Shown here one piece after another: positions 17,590-26,251 of a stretch of DNA of 64,000 nucleotides. Source of the DNA: JBJXHN01 sp046233135 (GTDB lineage: Bacteria; Pseudomonadota; Alphaproteobacteria; Rhodospirillales; Rhodospirillaceae); contig JBJXHN010000001.1 in assembly GCA_046233135.1 (NCBI GenBank), positions 186,001 through 250,000 on the forward strand, read 5' to 3'. Numbering within the stretch: position 1 is the stretch's first letter; every line of letters begins with the position of its first letter. The notes beneath the pieces were generated by a model. That model was given only the letters and a program-made list of their open reading frames with translations. It was not told the DNA's origin and did not search any database. Both the position numbers and the translations under genes were made by a program.

Positions 17590-18570
17590 ATGACGACCTT
17601 TCCCAAAGCCGCAATCGCCGGCCTCGCCGCCGTTCTCGTGATCGGGGGCGGTGTCGTGCTGCTGTCCCGGGGCGGGGCGGAGGAGATGCCGTCCCTGTAT
17701 GGCACCGTCGAGGTGCGGCAGGTGGACATGGGCTTCACCGTCGAAGGCCGTCTGGCTGACCTGCTGGTCGAAGAAGGCGATGCGGTGACCGCAGGCCAGC
17801 CACTGGCCCATCTGGAGCGCGGCTATTTCGAAGACGCCCTGGGCATCGCCGAAGGCCGGCTGGCGGCGCAGCAGCAAGTTCTGGCCAAGCTGGAAGCCGG
17901 CGCGCGGCCGCAGGAAATCGCCGAGGCGCAGGCCGACGTGGCGGCGGCAGAGGCTCAGGTGGTCTTCGCCCGCCAGGAATTCACGCGGCAGGAAGAGTTG
18001 GTGCGCACCCGGGCCAGCGCCCAGCGCAACCTGGATGACGCCCGGGCCGCGCTGGATGTGGCGACCAGCCGCCAGCGTGCGGCCGAAGAGCGTCTGGCCC
18101 TGCTTCAGGCCGGCGAGCGGGCCGAGGACATCGCCGCCGCCCGGGCGCAGGTGGCCGAGACTCGGTCCCTGCGGGATCTGGCGGCGCGGCGGCTGGAAGA
18201 TACCGCGCTGACCGCCCCGGCCGACGGCGTGGTGATGAGCCGGGTGCGGGAGCCGGGATCGGTGCTGTCGCCCGGCACCACCGTGCTGACCATCGCCAGG
18301 ACCGCACCGGTGTGGGTGCGGGCTTTCGTGCCCGAACCGATGCTGGGACGGGTGCAGCCGGGGACGGCGGTGCGGGTGGTCACCGATACCCGGCCCGATC
18401 AGCCCTATGAAGGCCAGGTGGGCTATGTGGCGCCCATCGCCGAATTCACGCCCAAGACCGTGCAGGTGGAAGGCCTGCGCACGGATCTGGTGTTCCGTTT
18501 CCATGTGGTGATCGACACCCCCGACGCTCTGCTGCGCCAAGGCATGCCCGTCACCGTCCTGCTGCCCTGA
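17590..18570 (+). CDS. ybhG: HlyD-family periplasmic adaptor (YbhG type)
   Basis: 326 residues. An uncleaved N-terminal anchor (about 7-26) is followed by a lipoyl-like half (GRLADLLVEEGDAVTAGQPL), a long alpha-helical hairpin rich in A, E, Q and R (about 75-205), the second lipoyl half (DTALTAPADGVVMSRVREPG) and a beta-barrel domain. This is the membrane-fusion subunit of a tripartite ABC exporter, bridging the inner-membrane transporter to an outer-membrane channel (not encoded here). The ATPase gene starts 10 nt downstream, and the set ybhG-F-S-R matches the E. coli order. A GACCGGAGGAG ribosome site precedes the ATG. Confidence 0.9.
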   Translation: MTTFPKAAIAGLAAVLVIGGGVVLLSRGGAEEMPSLYGTVEVRQVDMGFTVEGRLADLLVEEGDAVTAGQPLAHLERGYFEDALGIAEGRLAAQQQVLAKLEAGARPQEIAEAQADVAAAEAQVVFARQEFTRQEELVRTRASAQRNLDDARAALDVATSRQRAAEERLALLQAGERAEDIAAARAQVAETRSLRDLAARRLEDTALTAPADGVVMSRVREPGSVLSPGTTVLTIARTAPVWVRAFVPEPMLGRVQPGTAVRVVTDTRPDQPYEGQVGYVAPIAEFTPKTVQVEGLRTDLVFRFHVVIDTPDALLRQGMPVTVLLP

Positions 18571-18580
18571 GGCGCGGGCC

Positions 18581-20386
18581 ATGGGTGCGCCAGGAAACAG
18601 CGGCGGAAACGGGGACGGGACCGGGCCCCTGGTGCGGGTCCGGGACCTGACCCGGCGCTTCGGCGCGGTGACGGCGCTGGAGGGTGTGGCGCTTGATATC
18701 CATCCGGGCCGGGTGACGGCGCTGATCGGCGCGGACGGCGCGGGCAAGACCACGCTGCTGCGGCTGATGGCCGGATTGCTGGCGCCCGACGGCGGGGCGG
18801 TGCGCCTGGGCGGCTACGACACCATGACGGCCCCGGAAGAGGCCCGCGCCCTGCTGGGCTACATGCCCCAGCGGTTCGGGCTGTATGAAGAGTTGAGCGT
18901 CCACGAAAACCTGCTGCTGCATGCGGATCTTCAGGACCTGCCCCCGGCGGAGCGGGTCGGGACCTTCGACCGGCTGCTGGCCTTCACCGGTCTGGCGCCG
19001 TTCACGGGGCGGCTGGCCGGCAAGCTGTCGGGCGGGATGAAGCAGAAGCTGGGGCTGGCCTGCGTGCTGATCCGCAAGCCCCGGGTGCTGCTGCTGGACG
19101 AGCCGACCGTGGGGGTGGACCCGATCTCTCGCCGGGACCTGTGGGCCATGGTGCAGGCGCTGATCGACGAGCACACGGCCGTGGTCTGGAGTACGGGCTA
19201 TCTGGACGAGGCGGAGCGCTGCGGCGCGGTGATCCTGCTGGAGGACGGCCGGCTGCGCTTCTTCGGTCCGCCGGCCGATCTGGCGGCGCAGGTTGCGGGG
19301 CGGACGGTCCTGGTGCGTGACCTGCGCGGCGACCGGCGGCGGGTGCAGCGGCGAGCCAATGGCTTGCCCGGCGTGGTGGATGCGCTGATCCAGGGGCCGG
19401 CCCTGCGGCTGGTGCTGGACAGCCCCGCCGCCCTTCCCGACGGCGCCGCCCTGGGCGAGCCGGAGGCGCGGGTGGAGGTGGTGCCGCCGCGGCTGGAAGA
19501 CGCTTTCGTCGCCTTGCAGGCCCGGGATCCGGGGGTGGGGGCGGGAGCGGGCCGGCCGGTGGTGCGCCTGGATCTGCAGCCGCACGCTGACCGGGACGGA
19601 GTGGGCGGGGCAGACGCGGTGATCGAGGTGAAGAACCTGACCCGGGTCTTCGGCCGCTTCGTCGCCGCCGACCGGGTGAGCTTTTCGGTGGGTCGGGGAG
19701 AAGTGTTCGGACTGCTGGGACCCAACGGGGCGGGCAAGTCCACCACCTTCCGCATGCTCTGCGGCTTGTTGCCGGCCTCGTCGGGGCTGGCGCGGGTGGC
19801 GGGGCTGGACCTGGGGCATGTACGGGCTCAGGCACGAGCCAGGATTGGCTATGTCGCGCAAAAGTTCTCCCTGTACGAAAACCTTACCGGACGGCAGAAT
19901 ATTGCCTTCTTCGGTGGGGTATACGGCCTGGGGCGGGGGGTTTTGCGCCAAGCGACAGCACAGCTAGCCGACGGGTTGCATCTGAATGGCGCCCTTGATC
20001 GCACGGTGGCGGCCCTGCCGCTGGGGCTCAAACAGCGGTTGGCCTTGGCCTGCGCGGTCCTGCACGGGCCGCAGATCCTGTTCCTCGACGAACCAACATC
20101 CGGTGTCGATCCGCTGACCCGCCGGGAGTTCTGGCGTCATATCAATGGCTTGGCGGAAGGGGGCGTAACGGTGATGGTGACCACCCACTTCCTGGACGAA
20201 GCGGAATATTGCGACCGGGTGGCGCTGATGCACGCAGGGCGGTTGATCGCCCTGGGATCGCCGGAAGAACTGAAGGCCGCCCACCGCACCCCCACCCGCC
20301 CGGACCCGACGCTGGAGGACGCGTTCATCGCCTACGTCGGCGCTGACACGTCGGAGTCGCGACAGGCGACCGGGAGGGGGGCATGA
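18581..20386 (+). CDS. ybhF: Fused two-domain ABC ATPase (YbhF type)
   Basis: 601 residues with two nucleotide-binding domains. The first has Walker A GADGAGKTT, signature LSGGMKQKLGLA and Walker B VLLLDEPTVGVD; its switch region reads STGYLDEAERC without the usual histidine. The second (from about 347) has GPNGAGKST, a degenerate signature LPLGLKQRLALAC, LFLDEPTSGVDPLTRREFW and a switch TTHFLDEAEYCD. Both deviations are typical of YbhF. It powers export by the two permeases encoded next; substrates of E. coli YbhFSR include drugs and cations. The stop overlaps the permease start (ATGA), showing translational coupling. No TetR-type regulator (CecR) is adjacent, unlike in E. coli. Confidence 0.93.
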   Translation: MGAPGNSGGNGDGTGPLVRVRDLTRRFGAVTALEGVALDIHPGRVTALIGADGAGKTTLLRLMAGLLAPDGGAVRLGGYDTMTAPEEARALLGYMPQRFGLYEELSVHENLLLHADLQDLPPAERVGTFDRLLAFTGLAPFTGRLAGKLSGGMKQKLGLACVLIRKPRVLLLDEPTVGVDPISRRDLWAMVQALIDEHTAVVWSTGYLDEAERCGAVILLEDGRLRFFGPPADLAAQVAGRTVLVRDLRGDRRRVQRRANGLPGVVDALIQGPALRLVLDSPAALPDGAALGEPEARVEVVPPRLEDAFVALQARDPGVGAGAGRPVVRLDLQPHADRDGVGGADAVIEVKNLTRVFGRFVAADRVSFSVGRGEVFGLLGPNGAGKSTTFRMLCGLLPASSGLARVAGLDLGHVRAQARARIGYVAQKFSLYENLTGRQNIAFFGGVYGLGRGVLRQATAQLADGLHLNGALDRTVAALPLGLKQRLALACAVLHGPQILFLDEPTSGVDPLTRREFWRHINGLAEGGVTVMVTTHFLDEAEYCDRVALMHAGRLIALGSPEELKAAHRTPTRPDPTLEDAFIAYVGADTSESRQATGRGA

Positions 20387-21549
20387 CCAGCACCCCGGCA
20401 ATGGTATCCTCTGCGCCCGGATCGGGTCGCCGGGCGGGGCTGCGGCGGACGGTGGCGCTGGTGCGCAAGGAATCCGTGCAGGTGCTGCGCGATCCGTCCA
20501 GCCTTGCCATCGCTTTCGTGCTGCCGCTGGTGCTGCTGTTCCTGTTCGGTTATGGGGTATCATTGGATGCCACGGACATCCGGCTGGCGGTGGTGGTGGA
20601 CAACCCGACGCCGGACACCGCCGCCTTCGCTGCGACCCTGGCCAATTCCCCCTATTTCCGCGTGACCGAGATGCGCTCCGTTCCCGCCGCCAAGCCCCTG
20701 CTGACGGACGGCACGGTGCGGGGCATCGTCGTCCTGGGGCCGCGCTTTTCCGCCGACTACCGGGGGGGCGGACAGGCACCGGTGCAGGTGCTGCTGGACG
20801 GGTCGGACGCCAATACCGCCCGGCTGGTGGACGGCTATGTGCAGGGCGCCTGGACCACCTGGCTGGCCCAGGAGGCGACGCGGCAGGGACGGGCGCTGGT
20901 GCGGCCGGTCTCGGTGGAAGGCCATGTGCGCTATAACCCGGAACTGCGCAGCCGCAACTTCCTGATCCCCGGCCTGATCGCCATCATCATGGCGCTGATC
21001 GGCACCCTGCTGACGGCGCTGGTGGTGGCGCGGGAGTGGGAGCGGGGCACCATGGAAAGCCTGATGGCGACCCGGGTCACCGTGACCGAGATTCTGACCG
21101 GCAAGCTGCTGCCCTATTTCGTGCTCGGGATGGGGGGGATGGCGCTGTCGGTGGGGCTGGCGGTGACCCTGTTCGACGTGCCGTTCCGAGGCAGCGTCGC
21201 GGTGCTGGTGCTGGTGGGGATGGTATTCCTGACCGGAGCGCTGGCCATGGGGCTGCTGATTTCGCTGATGACCCGCAACCAGTTCGCCGCCGGCCAGATC
21301 GCCATCGTCGCGGCTTTCCTGCCGGCGTTCATGCTGTCGGGGTTCGTGTTTCAGATCGATGCCATGCCGCCGGCCGTCCAGGCGCTGACCTATCTGGTGC
21401 CGGCGCGGTACTTCGTCAGCAGTTTGCAGACCCTGTTCCTGGCCGGCACGGTATGGCCGGTCATCCTGCCCGATCTGCTGGGCCTGGGGCTGATCGCCGG
21501 CGGCCTGCTGGCGGTGGCCGTGCGGCTGACCCGCAAGCGGCTGGATTGA
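20383..21549 (+). CDS. ybhS: ABC-2 type exporter permease (YbhS type)
   Basis: 388 residues of the ABC-2 permease family: N-terminal transmembrane helix (LAIAFVLPLVLLFLFGYGVS), a large periplasmic domain (about 55-190: DIRLAVVVDNPTPDTAAFAA onward), then five membrane helices including FLIPGLIAIIMALIGTLLTA and the coupling segment REWERGTMESLMATRV. The permease signature region LSGFVFQIDAMPPAVQALTYL is present. It overlaps the ATPase gene by four bases and is followed 17 nt later by the second permease; the two are expected to form the heterodimeric channel. Confidence 0.92.
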   Translation: MTSTPAMVSSAPGSGRRAGLRRTVALVRKESVQVLRDPSSLAIAFVLPLVLLFLFGYGVSLDATDIRLAVVVDNPTPDTAAFAATLANSPYFRVTEMRSVPAAKPLLTDGTVRGIVVLGPRFSADYRGGGQAPVQVLLDGSDANTARLVDGYVQGAWTTWLAQEATRQGRALVRPVSVEGHVRYNPELRSRNFLIPGLIAIIMALIGTLLTALVVAREWERGTMESLMATRVTVTEILTGKLLPYFVLGMGGMALSVGLAVTLFDVPFRGSVAVLVLVGMVFLTGALAMGLLISLMTRNQFAAGQIAIVAAFLPAFMLSGFVFQIDAMPPAVQALTYLVPARYFVSSLQTLFLAGTVWPVILPDLLGLGLIAGGLLAVAVRLTRKRLD

Positions 21550-21566
21550 AAAAGGAGCGGGGGTTG

Positions 21567-22694
21567 ATGAGGAGGGTCCATGAGATGGGACGCAGATTGC
21601 TCAGCCTGATCATCAAGGAACTGCTTACGCTGTTTCGGGACCCGAAGGCCCGTTTCGTGGTCATTGTACCGCCGCTGGTGCAGCTGTTCGTGTTTTCCTA
21701 TGCCGCCACCTTCGATGTGCCGAAGGTGACCCTGGCGGTGCTGGATGACGCCCATACGACGGAAAGCCGGGCGCTGATCGCCGCTTTCGCCGGTTCCCCC
21801 ACCTTCGAGACACTGCCGCCCGTGGAGGACCCGGAGCGCCTGGTGGGCATGGTGGAGAACAAGGAGGCGATGGCGGGCCTGCATCTGGGGGCGGATTTTT
21901 CGGTGACCCTGCGCACCGGACCGCCGGTGGCGGTGGGGCTGGTCCTGGACGGGCGCATGTCCAACACTGCCCAGATCATCCAGGGCTATGTGACCGAGGT
22001 GATCGATACGTTCAGTGTGCAGTGGGCGGAAACCCACGACTGGCCCGGCGTGCCGTCGCTGGTGGTCCGGCGCATGTGGTTCAATCCCAACGGGGACAGC
22101 CACTGGGTGATCGTGCCGGGACTTGTGGGGGTGCTGACCATGGTGGTGGCCCTGGTGGTCACCGCCCTGTCGGTCGCCCGGGAACGGGAGCTGGGAACCT
22201 TCGAACAGCTGCTGGTCACCCCCTTGCGCCCCTTCGAGATTCTGGTTGGCAAGACCGTGCCGGCCCTGGTGATCGGCCTGGTGGAAGGCAGCATCATCGT
22301 CGGCGCCGCGCTGTGGTGGTTCGAGGTGCCGTTCACCGGCGCCGTCTGGCTGCTGTACGGCGCGCTGGTGGTGTTCCTGCTGGCGGTGATCGGGGTGGGG
22401 CTGTTCATCTCGTCGCTGGTGAAGACCCAGCAGCAGGCGATTGTCGGCGCGTTTCTGTTCCTGGTGCCGGCGATCATCCTGTCGGGCTTCGCCACCCCCA
22501 TCGAGAACATGCCCGCGTGGCTGCAAACAGCCACCTGGATCAATCCGCTGCGGCACATGATGGTGGTGCTGCGCGGGGTTTTCCTGAAAGATGTTCCCAT
22601 GGACGTGGCCATGGACAGCCTATGGCCCATGGCCGTGATCGCGCTGTGCACCCTGGCCGGGGCGGCGGTGTTGTTCCGCCGCCGCCTCGGCTGA
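21567..22694 (+). CDS. ybhR: ABC-2 type exporter permease (YbhR type)
   Basis: 375 residues, homologous to the preceding permease: helix VVIVPPLVQLFVFSYAATFD, periplasmic domain, helices starting HWVIVPGLVGVLTMVVALVV, coupling segment ARERELGTFEQLLVTPL, and ILSGFATPIENMPAWLQTAT. It completes the YbhGFSR-type exporter. Two starts are possible: 21567 with AAAGGAG 9 nt upstream, or 21585 with GAGGAGGG about 8 nt upstream; the longer one is listed. The gene ends eight bases before a convergent small gene. Confidence 0.9.
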   Translation: MRRVHEMGRRLLSLIIKELLTLFRDPKARFVVIVPPLVQLFVFSYAATFDVPKVTLAVLDDAHTTESRALIAAFAGSPTFETLPPVEDPERLVGMVENKEAMAGLHLGADFSVTLRTGPPVAVGLVLDGRMSNTAQIIQGYVTEVIDTFSVQWAETHDWPGVPSLVVRRMWFNPNGDSHWVIVPGLVGVLTMVVALVVTALSVARERELGTFEQLLVTPLRPFEILVGKTVPALVIGLVEGSIIVGAALWWFEVPFTGAVWLLYGALVVFLLAVIGVGLFISSLVKTQQQAIVGAFLFLVPAIILSGFATPIENMPAWLQTATWINPLRHMMVVLRGVFLKDVPMDVAMDSLWPMAVIALCTLAGAAVLFRRRLG

Positions 22695-22702
22695 AGGCAC
22701 CT

Positions 22703-23026
22703 TTACTCCACGGTGTATTCGCCCAGATCGCACAGGTCCATTTCGTAGTCTTCGACCGCGCTCTTGTCGTCGAATTCCACACGGATGTCGTAAGTGCAGG
22801 TGCGGCGGCCGTCGTTGATCATCACGTCGACCTCGTAGCCCGGGGCAAGATAGCCACCGGACAGCAGGTTCTCTTCCCAATCATTGGTACCGGAATGCGA
22901 GACGTAAAAGCCGTCCACATTCGCATCGGAATGGTTGATCAGCTTGAAGGTCAGATCCTCGGCCAGGGCCGGGGTTGCAGAAAGGGCCAGAAGGCCCGAC
23001 AGGATGACCGCGCGCTTCAGGAACAT
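22703..23026 (-). CDS. Small secreted protein of unknown function
   Basis: 107 residues with a clear signal peptide (MFLKRAVILSGLLALSATPA, cleavage near ALA-EDLTF). The mature 85 residues form a predicted beta-rich domain (TFKLINHSDANVDGFYVS, then NDWEENLLSGGYLAPGYEVD, CTYDIRVEFDD, MDLCDLGEYTV) with two cysteines that may form a disulfide. Similar small periplasmic proteins recur in alphaproteobacteria and are sometimes mis-annotated as argininosuccinate lyase; they have no enzymatic resemblance to it. The function is unknown. The gene is monocistronic and convergent with the exporter operon. Confidence 0.8.
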   Translation of the reverse strand: MFLKRAVILSGLLALSATPALAEDLTFKLINHSDANVDGFYVSHSGTNDWEENLLSGGYLAPGYEVDVMINDGRRTCTYDIRVEFDDKSAVEDYEMDLCDLGEYTVE

Positions 23027-23384
23027 GATAACTCTCCGCTTCCGGAATAATAACGAGATGGCGGCATCTTCATAGCATAGTGGTTGGAAAAAAGAAGGTG
23101 CTCTTCAGGGGAATACCGGCCATCGTTCGTAACCTGTGGCGCGAAAAGGCCCCAATATCCGGGGGATTCCGGGGTCCGGGGAAAACCTAGTGCAGCCGTA
23201 GGACTATATTGCGCCGTCCCGGGATCTCGGGCACAGTTTCACAACCGTATGATAAAAACGGCCGACCTCTATTCCCGTCGCGGGTGCGGCCGGCGATCGA
23301 GACGCGGAAACGTTCGACACAGGGTGGATCCAGGGCCGGTCCGGCTTCCCCTGCCGGGGAGACACGGAGGCTTTCGCCTTTATC
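23027..23384. other. Intergenic region left of the 109-bp repeat
   Basis: 358 bases with no convincing gene. It contains the promoter of the small secreted protein on the minus strand and a GC-rich stretch of imperfect CCGGGG runs at 23155-23190. Nothing else was recognised. Confidence 0.4.
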
Positions 23385-23493
23385 CTAGTGCATCGACCCA
23401 AACGAAGGCATCAGCTGCAGTTTGGAAAGTTGATGCATAAACAATGTCCTGGTGCACTGACCGCTGAATCATCTGAATGAGTCAGTGTGCTAG
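23385..23493. repeat. 109-bp CTAG-bounded palindromic repeat, copy 1
   Basis: Begins and ends with CTAG, exactly 109 bp, and matches 29527-29635 over most of its length. The left half folds as TGCATCGAC...GTTGATGCA with inner CCAAAC...GTTTGG. The right half folds around GTGCACTGACC...GAGTCAGTGTGC. The outermost bases inside CTAG are imperfect inverted repeats (TGCATCGACCCA versus a reverse-complement TGCACTGACTCA pattern in copy 2). Its right edge is 27 nt before the AGCS symporter start, so it lies in the symporter leader. Confidence 0.8.
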
Positions 23494-23519
23494 GTGGTTT
23501 AGAGGGATTGGAGCTGACG

Positions 23520-24983
23520 ATGGATGCTGTTATCGACGTACTGAACACGATTTTCTGGGGATATATTCTGATTTACGGCCTGCTGGCCGTCGGCGTTTTC
23601 TTCACCATCCGCCTCGCTTTTCTTCAATTCAGACATTTTCCACTCTTCTTCAAGGCCATCCTGGGGGCCAGAACCAGCGACAAAAGCGGGATCAGCCCGT
23701 TTCAGGCCTTGTGCACCTCGCTGGCGTCGCGGGTGGGGACGGGCAATCTGGCCGGCGTGGCCGTCGCCCTGTCGCTGGGCGGGCCGGGGGCGATTTTCTG
23801 GATGTGGATGGTGGCCATCGTCGGCATGGCTACCGCCTATGCGGAAAGTACCCTCGCCCAGCTGTACAAGGTCAAGGATGACCAGGGGCAGTATCGGGGC
23901 GGTCCTGCCTTCTACATGGCGCGGGGCATGAAGATGCCGGCGCTGGGCTATGTCTTCTCGGTTTGTCTGATCCTGTCGTTCGGACTGGTCTTCAACGCGG
24001 TACAGGCCAACTCCATTGCTTCGGCGGTGGAAAACTCCCTGGGCGTGCCGACCCTGGCGACCGGCCTGGCGCTTGCCGTGGCGGCGGGAGTGGTGATCTT
24101 CGGCGGCCTGCGGTCCATCGCCCGCTTTGCCGAGGCGGTTGTTCCCTTCATGGCCGGGGTCTATGTGCTGGTGGCGCTGCTGGTGCTGGTGATGAACATC
24201 GGCAGCGTGCCCGAGATGATCGGTACCATCATCAGCCACGCGTTCGGTTTCGAGCAGGCGGCCGGCGGCGTCACCGGCGGCGTGATGGCGGCGGCGATGA
24301 ACGGCATCAAGCGCGGGCTGTTCTCCAACGAGGCGGGGATGGGCTCTGCCCCCAACGTGGCGGCAACGGCCACGCCCGATCCGCACCATCCGTCCAGCCA
24401 GGGCTTCGTTCAGGCATTGGGGGTGTTCATCGACACCCTGGTGATCTGCACCGCGACGGCGCTGATGATCCTGCTGTCCGGGATCTACGAGCCGGGCGGG
24501 GAGCTGACGGGCACGCCGCTGACGCAAGAGGCGATGCAGGCCCACATTGGCGCTTTCGGTCCCTATTTCATCACCCTGGCGATCCTGTTCTTCGCCTTCA
24601 CCTCCATCGTCGCCAACTACTCCTATGCGGAGAACGCCATGGTCTTCCTGGGTGTCGGCAACAAGGCGGGGCTGACGGTGTTGCGCTGCGGCGTGCTGGT
24701 GCTGGTGGTCTGGGGGGCCTATGAAAGCGTGGCGACGGTGTTCAACGCCGCCGATGCCTCGATGGGTCTGATGGCCACGGTCAACCTGATCGCCATCGTC
24801 TGGCTGTCCAGCAAGGTGGTCTATCTGACGAAGGACTACCTGGCCCAGGTCAAGGCCGGGGCCACCCCGGTCTTCCATGCCGAAGCCCACCCGGGTTTCC
24901 TGGAAAGCGGTGTGGAACCGGACATCTGGTCGGAAAAGACCGCCCGCGCCGGCGGCGTGGCCGAGGCAGCCCCAGGGGAGTAG
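23520..24983 (+). CDS. Alanine/glycine:cation symporter (AGCS family)
   Basis: 487 residues with about eleven membrane helices and AGCS signatures: FQALCTSLASRVGTGNLAGV (about 60-80, substrate and Na+ region), YRGGPAFYMARGM, and FSNEAGMGSAPNVAATA. Members co-import alanine or glycine with Na+ or H+. The C-terminal 45 residues are a hydrophilic tail (VFHAEAHPGFLESGVEPD). The start at 23520 is preferred over the in-frame codon at 23487, because the latter lies inside the repeat element and GGAG sits 8 nt before 23520. Convergent with the ChaN-like gene; a GC hairpin separates them. Confidence 0.93.
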   Translation: MDAVIDVLNTIFWGYILIYGLLAVGVFFTIRLAFLQFRHFPLFFKAILGARTSDKSGISPFQALCTSLASRVGTGNLAGVAVALSLGGPGAIFWMWMVAIVGMATAYAESTLAQLYKVKDDQGQYRGGPAFYMARGMKMPALGYVFSVCLILSFGLVFNAVQANSIASAVENSLGVPTLATGLALAVAAGVVIFGGLRSIARFAEAVVPFMAGVYVLVALLVLVMNIGSVPEMIGTIISHAFGFEQAAGGVTGGVMAAAMNGIKRGLFSNEAGMGSAPNVAATATPDPHHPSSQGFVQALGVFIDTLVICTATALMILLSGIYEPGGELTGTPLTQEAMQAHIGAFGPYFITLAILFFAFTSIVANYSYAENAMVFLGVGNKAGLTVLRCGVLVLVVWGAYESVATVFNAADASMGLMATVNLIAIVWLSSKVVYLTKDYLAQVKAGATPVFHAEAHPGFLESGVEPDIWSEKTARAGGVAEAAPGE

Positions 24984-24997
24984 GGGACGCAGGAGCG

Positions 24998-25019
24998 GAG
25001 GGGGCGTTGCGCCCCCCTC
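24998..25019. terminator. Hairpin between convergent AGCS and ChaN-like genes
   Basis: GAGGGGGCG, loop TTG, CGCCCCCCTC (one bulged C) lies between and touching the ends of the convergent genes. It lacks a long U tract, so it is a stem-loop of terminator-like position with only moderate support. Confidence 0.5.
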
Positions 25020-26019
25020 ACGTCCGGTCCTTGAAGGCGGCGCAGGGGTCGCCCCGGTCGACGCGGGGCGTGAACCACAGCAGATCATAAGGTGCGCGCG
25101 CCATGGCTCCCCCGATGCCCCGGGCCTCTTCGTAGGCCGCGGGGTCGGTCACGCCGTCTTCCGCCTCGACGAAGGCGACGGAGACCACCTCGCTTCCGTC
25201 CACGCCGGCCTGTTCCAGCACCCAGGGCACCGCCCGGTCGCGGCGGCCGTGACCGCTGCCGGTGATCAGTACGGCGCCGTCACCGCGCTCGCCGATGCCG
25301 GTGGCGTCCAGCATGCCCCGGGCCAGGGCGCCGTCGCGGGCGCGCTGGGCCAGCAGCATGGCCGGAATGCTCTCGTCGGGTAGCATGTCGCAGTGGCTGG
25401 CCTTGAGCACTGCGCTCAGATCCTCGGCCAGAGCGGCGGGGAAGGGGACGTGCAGGGACAGGGCCTGGCGCTCTGCCTCCGGCAGGGCATCGTTGCCGCC
25501 ACGGGCGATGCTCATCACCTGCTCCCGGGTCAGGTTGCCGGCGCGCAGGGGCAGGCCGGCGGCCAGCGCCGCCCCGAAGATCGGGGCGTAATCGGCGAAG
25601 GCCGGCCAGCCCCGGTCTTCCCAGGCCAGCACGTCCGCCAGTCCGTCGGGAGAGGCGGGGTCGCCGGCGAGGAAGGCATCCAGGTCCGCCTGCTGGCCGA
25701 TGTCCACCATCTCCCACACCACGGCCGGACGGCGCCCGGCGGCGGCCATGGCCGCGACCGCATAGGCCTGAAGGGCGTGGTGATCCGGATTATCGTGCCG
25801 TTCCCCCAGCACCACATAGGGTGCGGCTTCCAGGCGCTCCAGGGCCTCCGGCAAGGGCACTTCGGCCCCCGTCGCACCGTCGAAAATCCGCCCGACCAGG
25901 GGATTGTCCGCCGCCAGCGGGGCGGTGAAGGCCGGCAGCGGAAGCGGCTCGGCGGCGAGTGCGGCGGTTGGCAGCAGCAAGGCCAGCAGAGCGAAGATGC
26001 GGGACAGGGAACGGAACAT
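25018..26019 (-). CDS. ChaN/PhuW-like haem-binding uptake family protein
   Basis: 333 residues with signal peptide (FALLALLLPTAALAA, cleavage before EPLPLPAF). The ChaN domain begins with GRIFDGATGAEVPLPEALER and YVVLGERHDNPDHHALQ (the conserved GExH segment), followed by VVWEMVDIGQQADLDAF. ChaN-family lipoproteins bind haem and are linked to iron acquisition. This copy has no lipobox cysteine after the signal, so it is probably soluble in the periplasm. Near the C-terminus, ITGSGHGRRDRAVPWVLEQAG fits the family pattern. It is monocistronic and not beside the iron cassette at the right end of the window. Confidence 0.85.
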   Translation of the reverse strand: MFRSLSRIFALLALLLPTAALAAEPLPLPAFTAPLAADNPLVGRIFDGATGAEVPLPEALERLEAAPYVVLGERHDNPDHHALQAYAVAAMAAAGRRPAVVWEMVDIGQQADLDAFLAGDPASPDGLADVLAWEDRGWPAFADYAPIFGAALAAGLPLRAGNLTREQVMSIARGGNDALPEAERQALSLHVPFPAALAEDLSAVLKASHCDMLPDESIPAMLLAQRARDGALARGMLDATGIGERGDGAVLITGSGHGRRDRAVPWVLEQAGVDGSEVVSVAFVEAEDGVTDPAAYEEARGIGGAMARAPYDLLWFTPRVDRGDPCAAFKDRT

Positions 26020-26251
26020 GGCAAGGGCCTTCCGGGGTGGTGGGTGCGCAATCGATATGGGGTGGCAGGGTGGGGGCTGTCACGGGAATTTGCGGGACGG
26101 GCAGGACGCGTTTCCGGACATTACCCATGCTGGAAAACTGATAACGAAGGCCCATATGTCGCCTCATCCCGCCCAAACAGGTGGCATCAAGACGACACAA
26201 AACGGCCCGGGCATCGCATCAGGGCCCCCTCGGACAGGAAGGATACAACCC